From Isoetes taiwanensis (taxonomy: Eukaryota > Streptophyta > Lycopodiopsida > Isoetales > Isoetaceae), in NCBI GenBank assembly GCA_021234155.1, contig JAJEKV010000005.1, positions 18,338,089-18,402,088 of the forward strand: 64,000 bases of DNA. Direction: 5' to 3'. Position 1 is the stretch's first letter. Every line of letters starts with the position of its first letter. Below, one piece after another: positions 11,580 to 25,857 of the stretch. A program made the position numbers and the translations under genes. The notes beneath the pieces were generated by a model that saw only the letters and a program-made list of their open reading frames with translations, ran no database searches and was not told the DNA's origin.

Positions 11580-14500
11580 GACAAATTGCAATAAATGTAA
11601 GTAGTTGTTTGTTGGTAAATGTCAAACTGCGTACAATTTGTAGAATTTCTATCGGATATTGGATGGGCACCTGTGAATATAAAATGTTCAATGGCCCTAT
11701 TTTGCATCCATACCTCGTTATCGCCTCGAGTGTTGCCGTAGTGGTATGACAAAAACGACTTCCTTTGTCTTCGTGCCTGCATGCGTGGCTAAGTCAACTC
11801 TGTATATATTTATATTTTACAAAACTATTCAAACATGTATACATCAAAAGCATTCTTTTTTTTTCTAATGTTGGAGCAAAAACTTATCGATCTTGAAAAC
11901 AATATCCTGGGGCCATCTTCTGGGTTGATAATTGATATGTTCTCTATGCAGTTTCTAGACTATCTTCCTGCTACAAAACAAAACTGTAGGACATCACTGT
12001 TGCCTATTGATCATTTTTTTCTCATTGTGTTTATCTTCATCATCCACATTCAATCAATATAAGTTGTGGCTATCACTGAAGTCTTATCACCAAACAAATG
12101 AAATAGTCTAATAGGGAAGAAGACCCGTTTACATGATTGTGGTTGGCATGGAATGTGGGAAGCTGATTCAAGGGGCACTTAACCGGATTTAGAGCGAAAG
12201 TCCGAATCGGCTACCCACTTCCAGACGCCACCAACATGGCAACCGGGAGTATGATTTGATTCTTATCTACAAACAACTTTGATAGAACCCTTTGAGCCGT
12301 TTCCATTCGGGAGGCAGGCTTGGGACAGTTACCATGTTGTTCCCCACATCCACTACCTAGACATCTAGTCATTATACTTTGGTCATCAAAACACATGAGG
12401 CAAGCGGGTATCCGTTCTGCATCCTCGTGATTCAAACTCGCCCTTTGATTTTTGCCAAAAAGCTCGCCGGAGGAAGTAAAATTCTATCGTTTTCTTGACA
12501 ATGGTGCAATGGAATTTCAGAGCTACGTAGAATCCAAGAGCACAATGACACCGAAAAGTACTCTGTATGATCGTGTGCATTTAAGAAAATGTTCGTCTGC
12601 ATTACCTAATTATCATATCACTAGAGAGAGGAGAGACACTGGGGACAAGGGTTCTAGAGAGAGAAAGAGTGCAACTTCGGTCGTTATTATAGTTTTTATT
12701 ATAACCATCTATCTATCTATAACTTATCTGTTTTCAAGGTTGATTTGGCAAAGAAAGCTCTCCTAGATCTTTTTTTCAGAGTACAAATGAGGCTCTTACA
12801 ATTCTATGTCACCTCATGCTGAATATTTAATCTAAATCAAAGGGGATTTCTATGGAGATTTTTAATTAGAAGGGATGTAATGATTTATGTTCTGAGCATT
12901 AAAAAATTTGTCCTTTGTGGCCTTGGAATTAATGTAGGGATGTTATGTACATCTAAGACAATGTAGGCCTTCTAAAAAAAAGTTGTTCCACAAGCAAAAA
13001 CAAAAGGAGCAAAACCCAAACATTATACCAAATTTACATAAGCATACTCCTAAAACAAAAAGAGGGTTGTAGGTGTTGGGGTAATGTTTTCTTGAGATTA
13101 AAACAAAAAGGAGCAAACCCAAACATTGGCAACAAATTTACACATACACCCTAAACAAAAAAGAGGTGGTAGGTGTTTGGGGTGGCAATGTTTCGTAATA
13201 GCATTTTAAGGCAACATAAAAACCTAATAAGTTTCTTTGCAACTTTGTGTAATAAAAAACACAATCAAATTCAATTTAAAAACAACAAAACAAGTAACGA
13301 CTTGTATGAAAGAGAAACTACAATTTTAGAAAATACCTTATAATGTAATCCAGGTAGACAAACATAGAAATATAAGCAAAGACATAATTTAATTCTTCAA
13401 AAACAATAGCTTAAGCACAATGCAAAATTATCAATTTTATGACCGTATATGTAACATCTGTTCACCTAAGGTTAAATTTTGCAGAGCACAAATCCACCCA
13501 TGAGAAAATATTGACAAACTGGAAATGGAATCATAAAAGTGACTCTCAACATGGTAAACAAATACTTTAGATGTGGAATAGTAGCTCTATTCATAAAAAC
13601 CGTTACTTTTTCATCTTTGTAATTACGAGTGTAATTTTCCAGTCTATAGGCATGATGCAGTTGTCCATTCCATGTATAAGGTCATGGAAAGCTAAATGCA
13701 TATATAGAATGTTGCTACCATGCATCCGGGCGATAACATTTTGATGTTGGTTGATTTACTAACCATTGATTAAAATCGAAAGCGACTGAGCTTTTGAAGA
13801 TCACATGAGGAAAACATAACCAATAACCATGAAACTCAAAAGGGTCCTTTCGTTGCCCAAGCATGTCCCTTTGGATATGCAATTGATATATATCAATGGT
13901 CGAGAAATCTGAAACTATTGTCTCATAAAAAATGAGGAAAGTTGTATATTTATACCTGCACTTACATAACAAAACCTTATTAAAACTTGCCTCTAATTCA
14001 ATCCCGAAGCCCACAACAAATAGCGGACATATATCTCATCTGAAATTATAATTTGCCTTATAGATGTCCCATATCAATGCAGCGGGTGAGATGTAGATTT
14101 TAGAAGTTTAGGATCAGGTGGATGTAAAGAGATGAATCTAAGCCAGAAGGCAAATGAAGGTATACTCTTGGAATGATAATTTGGTTCTTCTATCTGGTAA
14201 TGATATCATTTGGGCTGGGAGAGAACAGAAACATGTTCATGGAAGCCTTTTACATTCAGGCTCTAGAGTTAAGTCCATGGTTCCATATGTCCAATTGTTC
14301 ACATGAGGCCTTTGGTGTCTTGGCCTAAAGCATACTATTAGAAGTGGTCCTTCCAGGCACACACTACTGTGGATGGGCTGAAGCCTAAGCCCTACTAGGA
14401 GGAGAAGCATGCAGTTGTCTCTCCATACAGATGTCTGAGAGAAATTATGCATGTTTATGGAGTGCATTTTGTCATAAAAGAACTCCTTTCGGTTCAGCTT

Positions 14501-15000
14501 AATATCTAGGTATACTTCCTCCCGATGTAAGCTTTGGGATATTGATTCCTTAGAGATAATTGAGAATGTCTTACAAAAAACCATTAATCTACACTTGTCC
14601 ATAACCATGCGAAACTTGCAGGACAGATAAATCGATTAGCGGTGTGCATAATTAATGGATTGAGACATGGGGATGGATCCATGAGCTACATGAAACAGGT
14701 ATGTAGATGTTGCAAAATGGGAGTAATTGAACATGAATGCCATGATGGATTTAGATTTTGCTGATGTTTAAATCGATGAGCACAGCCACCTACATGTGCT
14801 TTTCGCGGGCACGGTAAACTCCACCATCATATATCAGGGGTTCTTTGCGGTGTTAATATGTTTAGATCTTCAATATATTGTACATATCATCCTAGCAGGG
14901 TTATAGTCAAGTTTTTCCCCTTATTGAAAAGCCATATCTTTGGAGACACCAAGGTTTTTAACCCATGTGCTCTTTCTGCTTGTATTGGAGTCTCATTTAT
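11580..15000. other. Intergenic DNA between kinase and gypsy LTR, copy A
   Basis: AT-rich, with no supported gene. It contains a short (ATCT)n run near 12,707 and a tandem repeat at 12,995-13,195. A minus-strand open frame at 14,237-14,608 is broken in copy B (45,440-46,011) and matches nothing I recognise. The kinase promoter would lie at the left edge of this stretch. Confidence 0.45.
12995..13195. repeat. ~106-bp tandem duplication, only in copy A
   Basis: Two successive units start with ACAAAAGGAGCAAA and end with GTAGGTGTT(T)GGGGT. They begin near 13,000 and 13,104. Copy B has a single unit at about 44,420-44,515. The copy-number difference shows a gain or loss after the large duplication, or a consensus difference. 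Confidence 0.7.
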
Positions 15001-16495
15001 TGTTGAAGGTGTTCTGCCGAGAGCCTTCAACCTCTGTAGTTTAGAACCTCTCTATGTGAAAAAAATTCAAGTAAGAAAACAAAGAACAATCTTCAATCGG
15101 GTTTCCAACAGAAAAGAACCTTACAAAAGAAATAATTACACACATATGACAAAACCAAGGATCATATGATTTCTTGGCATGCCTAAGCTACTCAGGCTCT
15201 TGAAAGTTGCCAGAGGCAAAAAGTCGAATGTTGTGATGGAGTGCAGATTACTGAACATGCATTTAGGCAGTTCAAAGGTGGTCAATGTAAAGAGTGATTT
15301 TGTGTAACTTGGAAAAGGTAGATCCTTTTGTGATTTGATGCTTGATCTCTTCTAATATGCCCGCATACAATAGTCAAATACTCTTTTTCGGATCTGGGTG
15401 CAAAATATACCGAAATCTTGATATTATGTCCGGCCAGATCAGGCGGATCGTGAAATGAAGTAGATTTCCATAAATCCGACCTTTTATGGGTTTTTTCTTG
15501 TCTTTGAATCTATCCCGGCGCCATCTATTTTGCAAATGAGATTGCCACTAACCGATCTTTCTTCAAAGAATCTCGACAATAACTCCCAAAACTTCGCCGA
15601 ATCTCGTGTAATTTTTTTCCCTTTCAAAATGCTCGAATTTCCCAAACCATTCTTGGCAAATCGGGCTTTAATCTTGTCCTTTTGCTTGATTAATGGTCTT
15701 GATATAATATAAAATTGGATCCGAAGCGTTTCATCATGATTAAATTGTTGAATCTAGTTAATTTGGATGATCTTGGCATAACAGGAGACTTAGGGTTCTT
15801 TGAAAAAATTTGCTCAAATATCCCACGTGAATTCCCGGAAAGTCAGCCCGGTTTATAAAAGCGAATAAATTGACATTATAAAATGGCCGTGCCTCGCCCG
15901 ATAGGATTGATCCAGTTCCACCGCCCTACGCCGGGTGTACCATGGCAGGGTGATTGGGCCAGGGAGGGAATCTAGGCAGAGGAGTGATGGAAAACAATTT
16001 GTTCCATGGAGTTAGGTACATTTCCCGAAACCAAAATGAAGGTCAAATGGGCCTTTTGAAAATTCTTTGCAAAAAGAATCTTTTTTGATGCTTTATACTA
16101 CAATCTTTTTGCAAATTAAGCTTTGTCACTTGGCTCCAAAAGGGAATTATGAAATGGTGAGAATTGGCAAACCGACAAGAGTGAGTTGGCAAGATGGTAC
16201 TGCATGGCAAAGGGGTAATGAGGTGTCAAACCAGTTGGCAAAGGCCTCCTTTTTCTAGATCAAAACATATGATTAGGGTGGAGTGATCAAACAACATGGC
16301 TGCACATTATAGGTAGGATGCTTGGCCGAATACTGAATATGGAGATATGGAGGAAAGTGTCATTGAACAGGCTGATACCGCATGAATCTCCCCATCTTTG
16401 CATTAGTTTCTTGGGTGAAGACCTCTGAACATAAAAGTTTCAAATTTTAAATAACTTCTTTTGATTTAAAGATAAAACCATTTCTAAACTCTGCA
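15001..16495 (-). repeat. 3' LTR of Ty3/gypsy element, copy A
   Basis: It is bounded by TG...CA on the plus strand: TGTTGAAGGTGTTC at 15,001 and CTCTGCA at 16,489-16,495. It matches the copy B LTR at 46,331-47,852 along its length, with many small indels. The element is on the minus strand, so this is its downstream LTR. A pyrimidine-rich stretch follows at 16,497-16,530, which is a purine tract on the element strand and suits a polypurine tract. Confidence 0.75.
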
Positions 16496-16604
16496 TTATT
16501 TCTTTTTGTCCTTTTCTTCTTTGATATTTTTTTATGTTTTGCAATCATATCTAGTTCAAAAAGCAAAATCGGAGACTAACTCTACCCAAATTCTAAACAA
16601 ACTT

Positions 16605-19041
16605 TTAACTAAATAAACTTAAGGCAACATGATGTTGCCGTGCCTCTTCAAGTGCAAGATGTTGATGGGATTTAGCAGCTCTCACGCAGCCATCAACTCG
16701 CCCCTCAACCAATAGGAGTCTTTACACCTTCCCAATTACTTCAAATGGCTCCTTCCCAAAGGTTCTCAAAACTTTGCTTCTATATCTTCTCTTTGCCTTG
16801 TTCCATTTTAAAACCAGTGCCTCGGGATTCGAGAGTGCCTTGGAGCTTATGAGCGACCTTTGAAATGATGCTATGTCTTCGGCTTTTCTTGATCATAATC
16901 CCGCATTCTCAAATTTTCCATAATTGTGTTCTTCCAATTGCATCAATCTTATACACCTTTTCTCTTCTTCCATTTCTAAATTTATTTGATAGGCCAAATC
17001 TAAGAGATGGAGCTCACCGGGATTGGCACAACAGATTCTATGCCGTGAAACAATTTGAAAGGGTGTATGTTTAGTAGATGCTTTAATGGTGGTCCTATAT
17101 GCCCATAATGCATATGCGCAGCTTCAAATGCCAATCTCTTAGGAAATGCTATTGGTTTTATTGAGAATTGCTTGAAACCTTATTTAGGACTGACTCACCA
17201 TTTCCTACAGGGGAGTATCACTGAGTTTTAATGTGCTTGACTTTGAGAGAAGCAAAGAAGGCAATAGTTTGGCCTCATGAATTGACTTCCCCTATCGAGA
17301 ACAATTTTTTAAAAGGGATCCCAAATCAAACACAAATATTCTCATGGAGAAATCTTGATGTGGTAAAGGCATTTGTCTCTCTAAAGTGGAACTTCTTGAC
17401 CATTTTGTGAAATAATCTGTGGCTACAAAGGATAAATTGGTGTTGAGCTCATGAAGAGGGATCTATTGGACCTATAAAATCAAGTCCTATGTTTGAAATA
17501 AGCCTAAAGTTATGGCAGTGGAGGGGAGCTGGTTGCAATATCCATTTGCCAAAAATTTGGCATTTGTGACAACGCCTAATGACATTATAGCAACCTTTTA
17601 AAAAAGGGTAGGCCAAATATCGGTACCTTTAAGATTTTCTTTGCGGTTGTATCAGCAGCAAAGTGTCCACCCTGGATGCCTTCATGACAAGCTTCAATGA
17701 TCATTTTAGCTTCTCGGGATCCACATATTCAAAGAACTTCCTTGTCAACTTTGCACAATACTTCTCAATCAACTTTGAATTTCTTGCATTCCTCTTTGAA
17801 TCTTCTTCTTGACATTTCTCATGTCTTCTCGTAACTCATTGTTCTCCAAATAGTTCTTGATGTCAAAGCGCTTAATCCAAATCTTTTTTCTCTATGAAAA
17901 AATCAAGTTAGTAACATAATCCAGTCCCATTTTAATACCCTTTGGTCCTCATGTTTAAACAAAGCATAAGGTAAATATGAACTTGGATTTTCCTTCGATT
18001 ACCACAGCTTGACGGTAATATTATAAGCCCTAATCTTGCCAAGCCCATCTAATATAATCCAGCCTTTGGTTGTTTTTTGCAAATAGAAGTGGGATAAAGG
18101 ATTTTGCTTCATGTAAACTTGAGTGTGATTGTTTTTGCAAAGATGACCTTGTCCATCTCATTAGGAACATTAATCACCAAGACTCTTTACCGTCAGGATA
18201 TCTCAACCCGCTGGTGGGATAGCCATCTTCGTGGGCAAAGAGATAACATGGTCCTTTTGGAGCAATACCACACTAATTGCCTTTTTGTGACACTCCATGT
18301 AAGCCGTGAAAAGGGTTTTTCTAAAGTCCGGTTTCAATAGCGTGAGATGAATGGCGACATTAATGATTGTATCAAAAGATTCTTGGTATATCATCTTTAA
18401 TCAACCAAAATATGCTTGCTCTCATTCTTTTGAGAATTTTCCAACCTTTGTGAGGTTAGAAATTGATTTATGGTGTGTGAAAAATGAGGAACATAAGCAT
18501 TCTGAAAAATTGGTCATTCCCCAGAAGCTTTTTTTACTGTTTCTAAGTATTTTGGGAGGAGAAAGTCGCCTAAAGCCCTATTTTATTCTTTCTAACCTGA
18601 ATACCTTTTTGTGGATACTTCATGTCCCAGCAAGTCTCCTTTAGAGCATAAAAGACACACTTCTTTGGTTTAGGCTAACACCTAATTTTGCATAAAGCAA
18701 ATAATTTTTAATGCATAAATCAAAGGGTCTTTGCAAGAAGTACCTAAGCAAAAGATCATCCAGAAGAAAAATGCGTTGCTGGAGGCATATCCTTGAAGAT
18801 AGTGTCCATGGCTCTTTGAAAGGTTCTTTGATGCATTCATTAATCCAAAAAGGCATTCTTCATTGCAAATGTTCCCTATAATTGTGATGAAAGAAGTCTT
18901 TGGTCGATCTTCTTCTTTAATGCTTATTTGATTAAACCTCGAAACCTCTAAGAAAGAATAGATCTCTTTCCACGCAACAACATGTAACACTTCTTCCAAG
19001 AAAGGCAAAGGGTAACAACCTTTGATAGTAGCCTTATTCAA
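16605..19041 (-). pseudogene. Ty3/gypsy pol fragment (RT core, RNase H, integrase), copy A
   Basis: Minus-strand remains are, in element order: RT core (MNKATIKGCYPLPFLEEV at 19,041, then NQISIKEED), the RNase H connection (18,150-18,340), integrase zinc-binding and catalytic parts (17,300-17,780), and the integrase C-terminus (16,605-17,000). The copy B equivalents (47,956-50,393) have longer open frames. Copy A is broken repeatedly by 1-3-base differences, so no domain is complete. Confidence 0.75.
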
Positions 19042-19044
19042 AAT

Positions 19045-19495
19045 TTTTTAATATATTCTTCTAACATAACTACCATTATTAATTGATTAACGCCACCATT
19101 GCATTTCCACTTAAAATAAAATTCCTATCTTAAACCCCCGTGGTTTGGGTGCATATTCACAGGGGGTGACTCGCAACGAGAGTCATTTGGATAGGCATAT
19201 TAAAGCCCCTTATTTTCTTAATCTATACCGTACATAAAAATCCTCGTTTGTGGGGTATGCAAGTACAAAATTTTACATAATCATTGATAACAAGATCTCG
19301 CGAAATGCTATAAGATTTCAAGTGCATACTATATGGTTGTTGATTTTGTCATTTAAAATACCAATTGTGAGAGGGCTCTGTTTGCCCTCACGTCACTTGG
19401 TGTGAATGCACCCCAAACCACAATTAAAAGTGACACAAGATAAGAATATGTTAGATGATGTATCAGCTGGTCTCTCTTGACAATTATACTAAAAT
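19045..19495. mobile_element. MITE with long terminal inverted repeats, copy A (degraded)
   Basis: It matches the copy B MITE (50,394-50,860). The left arm contains CATAACTACCATTA...GTTTGGGTGCATATTCAC, and the right arm the inverse CAATTATACTAAAA. The arms here have several mismatches and an internal change near 19,370-19,420, so the inverted repeat is poorer than in copy B. The position inside the RT frame is the same in both copies, so the insertion predates the large duplication. Confidence 0.65.
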
Positions 19496-22400
19496 GCAAC
19501 CAGGGCCCCTAAACCATGAAACAAACCAAACCAAAACAAAACTGGACTTAATATCCTTACGGTCCAAACTCCCTTGAGTGAATATCCACTACCCAAAATT
19601 GCGAGGCACACATCTGAAATAAAGGGCTAATCTTAAAAGCCCTTCATATTTAGAAGTGAGGTTATCGACTATTACTATAGTGTGGTGCTAAGGTACTACG
19701 GACAAGCAGTTATTCATAGTCATCCCACCCTATTGTATTCCACCATAGCTTTCAAGAAAGAAGTTGGCATAGAACACAAATTGTCCTCTTAATCGCTCAA
19801 TGAAGATTCAGCATTTCCAAAACCAGCGGCTGCTCATCTTTTAACATATTCTTCTAATTTAAGCGAATCACCAAAGCAAATATTGGAGTTCATAACGCAG
19901 CATCCATCTAAACTATATACCAAGGAAAAACTAGATCCTTTTCATAAAAAAAAATTATGCTTAAGCAGCTAACCCAACCTTTACATGGAGTAGGAAAGAA
20001 TTAGCATTAATGAAATTGCAATGCTTACAACACTACAAAATTAGTGGGCATTTACTTGTTGGTTCTTTCCACTTGCCTTGATTACTGGAGCGCATCGATA
20101 CCAACTCATAATACCGGAATAATTGTATTGCAAATGTCTGAGGGCTATATCACAACCTAAACTTCTTTAATGATGTTTGAGCTGATGCAATTCATCCATT
20201 CCGGTATGTTACTTCTGTTAGGCTCTTTCCCTAATGCCAATGTTGGGGTATGGCTAGCTGGATCATCGTCTGACTTCAAAAACCTATATTCCAGTAATCA
20301 TATCGGTTGCTTAAGCTTCCTCCACTGATTTCAAATAACACAAAATCATTGTCATCAATGTGACCAATATGCTTTGTTTTTGGAACATTGTCGCCTCGCC
20401 AATTTCTATCAAACTAATGTTCATATTTGCTCGCTTACTTACCGAGATATAGATTATGGAGTGCGAGAATGCAAGGAGGCCTGAGGGCCTAAAGTAGTTG
20501 GTGAAGGCTGCATTGGGAGAAACCATAGTAGTGCGTTCTTAGAGAAACTCTGAATGATGCAATGCATTTGGATTGCAAATGTGGATAAATGAGCTCAAAT
20601 GCTTTGGCATAATCGAATGTAAGTGGTGTCCATGATGCCGTATCAACATCAAAAGCCTAATGCGCAGGATTTCTCGAGAGTGAGGTCTTTGAGGGAAAAG
20701 GTTGGCTAGGCCGTAAGAAAAAGCGAGAATGTGCCATCCACTGAATATGAGTGTAAGTAGACATCACATTGCTGTCTGTAGAAGAAATTAAATTATCTAT
20801 GTTACATTGAAGACATCCCTTCCCCTATCCCTGCTCATCAAGTAGCTACCAATATTCCGTTGTAAGTCCTCAGGTTGTATGTTATGTAATTAATTTTATA
20901 GCAAGGTTTTTCTTGGAAGCGAGCAACAAAGCGATTGAATAGTACATGCAAATGGCATAGGAAATCTGAATTAATAGACGGACCTCTTGAGATGATGTCG
21001 GCTTTGGGAAGCTTGTCACGGATGCAAAAAATATCCTCGTATTATGTGTCCAAGAGAGGGTAAATCATTCTATGTTGATCCTAAACAATCAGACAATCCA
21101 AGATCTGGCATATTTCATTCCCCGAAACACTTGAAACCATTTGATGCAATAGTTTAAGCCATAAAATTTCAGCATTGCGACAGGGGTTATAAATTTAAAT
21201 TACGGATTTATGAGAATTCCTTATAGCATGATGGTAAAACCAATCTATTTCAAACTTGAATTAGTGCAGGTCTTCTTTGCATGCATTTATCCATAATGTA
21301 TCTGTATTTGTACTATATGATGGCGATGGGAGAATCTATGAGAAGAGATAGCGATAGTTGCTTGGATCTTGGAGGGGCATCAACTAAGACCTAATCACGC
21401 TCTTGCATCACGCATCGCATTTATATGCCAGAGGTTATCGCTAGCAGAAGCGGTCATTATCTTGATGGGATGGGACGAAGTCACTGGAAAAAAGATTAAA
21501 AGCTGGAATGACATAGGATGCTCCGCCAACATTCGCAATGAATTTCATGAAGAAGTCTGAGGCCTATGTCTTCGTTAACATATGAGAATTATCGCCCGCG
21601 CAAACATGGTGTATAACCTAAGCATAAAGCCTAAAGCTGGGTTATCTGGAGCCTGCCATGTCAGGCGGGGATGTGATAAGAAATCGGTTTAAAAAAGAAG
21701 TGATAAAATACGGTTTAAAAAGGAAATATATGATATGTGGGTCTAAACCATTGGATATAGGCATCACAAAGAGGTGGTTTCAGTAATGTCGCGCTCTGAA
21801 ATACTAATTGGTATGCCTCATCAAATCATCCATGAAATCTATAAAAACCTTAGGAAAAAAGTACAAAAATACAAAAAGAAACCCCACACGTTATTGCTAC
21901 ATATTCCTATAATCAATCCAAATTCTATGGTTTTGTTTTCTTGCAGATGATCATTACGGGATTCTACTTTATTTGAATCTACACACATATATTCTTCCTT
22001 GATTATGACCTTATTAGGCTTGTAGAGATAATGAGATGCATCCTAAAATTTATAAATGTTATTTTGTAATTTCTTGTAAATAGTTTGGATGCATTAGTCA
22101 ATTTGGCATTATCTTTTGAATCTACAGAAATCTTTTCACCTTCAAATCTTTTCTTGCCCCTTACATGATCTATTGTTTGCATTGGACTTTAAGTGCAATG
22201 TTTAAAAGAGCTTTTAAGGTAAATCAAATAGCATGTAGAGTCGATGGCATATTTAAAAACCATAGGAAATATTAAGCTAGTTGCCTGGGGCTATGGTAAA
22301 ATCAATTTTGAAATAGGAGATAATGGGGTGATTTGTGGATATGGCGATGATATTTGAAGTTGGAAAAAAAGCAAAAGCGATAAAACTAATTCGTTTTATT

Positions 22401-25390
22401 TTTCTTCTTCTTTTTTTCTCCGCCACCTCTCAACCCAGATCAAAGCTTCCTCCTATTTCATATTTAGCAGATCAACATTGGTGGAGATTCATGATTTAAC
22501 AAATCGGAGTTTCGATTTGGCTGCTTCTTTCATATCCCCAGAATTAAGAAGCTGCCCTCCTTTTTAAACGAGAGTTAGAAGCGCATCAAATTGATTGTTT
22601 TTGGATCTTGCCGATCAACGGTAAGTAAGAATTTTATTCATCAATGAAATTTTTCTGTGTGATTACTAGTGCTGTGGATGTAGGCACTTTTGTCCTGTCG
22701 AGGGTTAACTCCACTGCTGTGAGTGCACATAAAACACATTTGGCGATGTAGGCACGAGGCAGATTAGATGTTTTAGGCGGTTAGTTGCATGAACTTAGAA
22801 AAATTAATTAGAAATAGCCTATCTTTGTTTGCTAAGACTAGTAGGTGAAACATTTAATTGAATTACTAATTGCGTATTGGAGCTTTGGCGTATTCTTTTG
22901 AAAGAATAATTAAGTGGCTGGGAAATGTAATATAGCGCAAGGTAAAATCTTGAGTGCATCTAGCTATATTATGATCAAGTTGTTTGACTATGTTAAACTA
23001 TTGCCTTGCTTCATCTGATGCAATGAAGCAGAGGTTATTTTCAAGTCTGAGAAAACAAACGGCGAGAGAAAAACACCTACCAAAGAGAAAGGAGGAGTTA
23101 TTTTCAAGTCACGAGATCTGGAACTAATGGGAAGAGTGGTGCCGGGACACACCTACAACTTTGGCGATCAACTTCATTGGTGCCAAAAGCCAGGATCATC
23201 AACTTCAATGCTCTCTATGAAAAAGGATGTCTGTTATGTTATTTCAAGCACAGTGCTTGCATTGAAAAATCCATAATGCTCAATGAAAGGCGCATGATGA
23301 TATCTACGTATAGCTGTACCACGCAAAGGTGTTTGCTTTCCGTCTTTGCAATTTGGAATTGCGCCACACGAGACCAAGGATGGCACACTTTAATGCCTTC
23401 GTCTTTGTACATTGTGAGGCCATCCAAAATTGATCCTGTGATCTCACCATGTCCGCCCGTTAATGTCTGTTATCATGCCCTTTGTATGTTGCCACCGCTT
23501 TGGTGTACGCCAATGCGCCCATTCGGGGCCTCCTGTATCAATACAACTTCGTAGGTCATTTTAGATCACTTTCTAAATCTGTCCACTATAGCGGCTTGTT
23601 TTTGAAATAAGGCGTGGTGCTTGAACTTGTACTCATATAGATCAGGCACATGCTCACGGATGACATAAAAAGTCGTCAAGAAGGAATCGTTAGGCGAAGA
23701 ACGCTAACCTGTTTGGATGCTAACCGATAAAGACTTCCATGCGTTGATTTCTGCCAAGAGATCTGAATGCCATAGTGGCTACTGCCATCGATCTGTCGAC
23801 GAGGGTGGTTGAGGAGAACCATATCTATATGCTTCTGCTATGTTGCATGATTCTTATTTTTATCATTTTTTGGATGTACAAAAGTATGCATGTTTAACTT
23901 TCGACGAATACAAGCGCAGAAGTTTAAATGAGAGCATATAGGAAGAAATTTTAATCCGACCTACTCAGATGAATTAAAGCTCTTAAAACTCAAAATGCCT
24001 TTAAGAGCAACAACAAAACTATCCATACTCTCTTTCAGGAATTAGACCTAACAAGCTAAGTATTTTCTTTTCTCATATCCGAGTCTTATATTATCAAGTA
24101 AGGCAAATCAATTGGTATATATTTCTTCATGATCATACATGCACTTGGAGTAACAAATCTAATATGACCATGCAGTTACAGATATGGGATATGATTCTCA
24201 ATACCTTTTTTGTTTAAAATGCTCTCCAGCAAGATGCATGCCCCAAGAATGTCATCTTTGGGTTTGAGTCTGAGAGCTAGTAGAGTTATTTGCTTTCTAT
24301 CATGCATAGAACTTGAAATCTATTCTAACAAAATCAACATTCAAGATTGTCTGATATATATACATTAGATTGTAGATTTTGCAAGCTTCCCAACACCATC
24401 GGTCCTATCATATTGCTTTCTGGCATCTGCAAAAGTCAAACCAGCAGATACGGAATTGTTCGCAGACCTAGAACCAGTGCTTCAAACTGACCTGGGGCTT
24501 GAAAAGCTAAAAAGAACATCTACTCAAAAGCTGCGGGCAAGGCGCAGCAGTTCGGAATCTTCACAGCTTTTTGTTCATCAAGATAGCATGATCAGCGGTC
24601 TAAGCAGAAAAACCTCAAGTGTATGAACCTAGATCGATCCTCTGCCAATGGCAAAACAATTTTATAATCCTAAACTGAACTAAAGCTGAAATGGCATTCA
24701 GATTGTCAATATACCATGGATTGTGGATTTACAAGCTTTAACACCATCAGTCCCTATCATATTGCCGTATGCAAAAGTCAAACCAGCTGAATGCAAAGAT
24801 TTAATAAGACCTGAAACGGTGCTTCGCTGACCTCGAATGAAACTAAAAACGTCACCTCAAAGCTGAAACCAGCGCAACAACTGAGTTGATCTTCCCGACT
24901 TTTTTGTTCATCAAAGGATAGCACATGAAATCGCAGATCAAAAGCGAAAAACCTCTGGTGTATGAACTTCGATGCGATCTTCTCACCTGTAAGCAATTTT
25001 ACTCATCTAAACGGAATGAAAAATTGATTTTTCGGGACTGGCATGAAAGTTACCGGTTACTGCCAGTGAGTTGAAGCGAATTGAACTCTTCTTGATAGAA
25101 CCTAACCACTGTTTAATCCTTGAAAATCACGGTTGTGTGATTTTTAGCGTAATAACCGGATGCTCGATGCAAAATTGCCTTGTAAATTATTTCTACATCT
25201 TACCTAACCAAAATCCCCAAATAAATAAGCATTATCTTTACGATATCTTTTGCACTATTTTCTAAATATAAAGGGCATTTCCACTTATTACGTAGACATG
25301 CCATTTGAACAAAAGCGAGCTCCTTTAGTTTGATAGCAAAAGATATGATGTGGAATTTTGACATTTATTAAAGTTGCAAGGGCCCATGGT
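19496..25390. mobile_element. ~6-kb insertion inside gypsy RT, copy A
   Basis: This is the counterpart of 50,870-56,880 in copy B. It separates the RT core from the RT N-terminus of the same gypsy element. Contents include gene-like pieces: a plus-strand leader with a splice donor (GGTAAGTAAG near 22,620), a minus-strand ankyrin fragment (about 23,300-23,560), a ~360-bp tandem duplication (24,325-25,020), and a promoter-like AT/CCAAT-containing stretch near 25,150-25,380. No intact gene is visible, and I cannot define terminal repeats for the whole insertion. Confidence 0.5.
24325..25025. repeat. ~360-bp tandem duplication, copy A
   Basis: Two adjacent units each contain ATTGTGGATT/AGATTGTAGATTTTGC, TTGTTCATCAA and AACAATTTTATAATCC-like segments. 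The same two units occur in copy B at 55,784-56,508 with a period of 363 bp. In copy A the units differ more from each other, in the same indel-rich style as the rest of this copy. Confidence 0.65.
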
Positions 25391-25394
25391 ATAC

Positions 25395-25857
25395 TCTAAT
25401 GGATGCATTTATTCTCTAGCTTTTGCTACTTGAGTTTCAAACTGCCTTATTTTGATCTTTATTTCAAGCTCACTGCACTCGCTTTATCAGCACCAACCCA
25501 GTTCATTTGTAATCTCAGAGGCAAACACATCTTTCCATCCATCAAGAAATTTAGTAACAAAGACTCCATCATCTCTTTAGATAAATCCCAACATATAAAA
25601 TTCTATCTTGACCCTTTTTATTTACTTTCACCTCTTTACATTTTCCTCACTTACGGCTAATTACCAGAATGGGATAGAGTTAATTTGGATCATCCCGATC
25701 TTCTTCCTACGAGATTACTCCCTCATTGCCAAATGTTGAAGTAGAACCTTACGCACAATGCGCCGACCTCTGAGTTTGCTCTCCCACTTTGCTGCGCAAA
25801 TTTTCCAGACTTGTGATTTAGTTAATTCTCCCAAAGCTTTGTCTCTTAGCAAAATCA
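25395..25857 (-). pseudogene. Truncated gypsy RT N-terminus and archaeal-type RNase H, copy A
   Basis: The minus strand matches copy B from the RT N-terminus (about 56,885) into the first RNase H domain (about 57,340). Homology stops sharply after GTCTCTTAGCAAAATCAT at 25,857. In copy B the RNase H frame continues; here unrelated repeat DNA starts at once. This is the right breakpoint of copy A. Confidence 0.75.

Noticed and set aside
16605-19041. Calling copy A pol a separate, independently inserted element
   Set aside because: It shares the MITE and 6-kb insertion at the same positions as copy B, so it is the same element duplicated.
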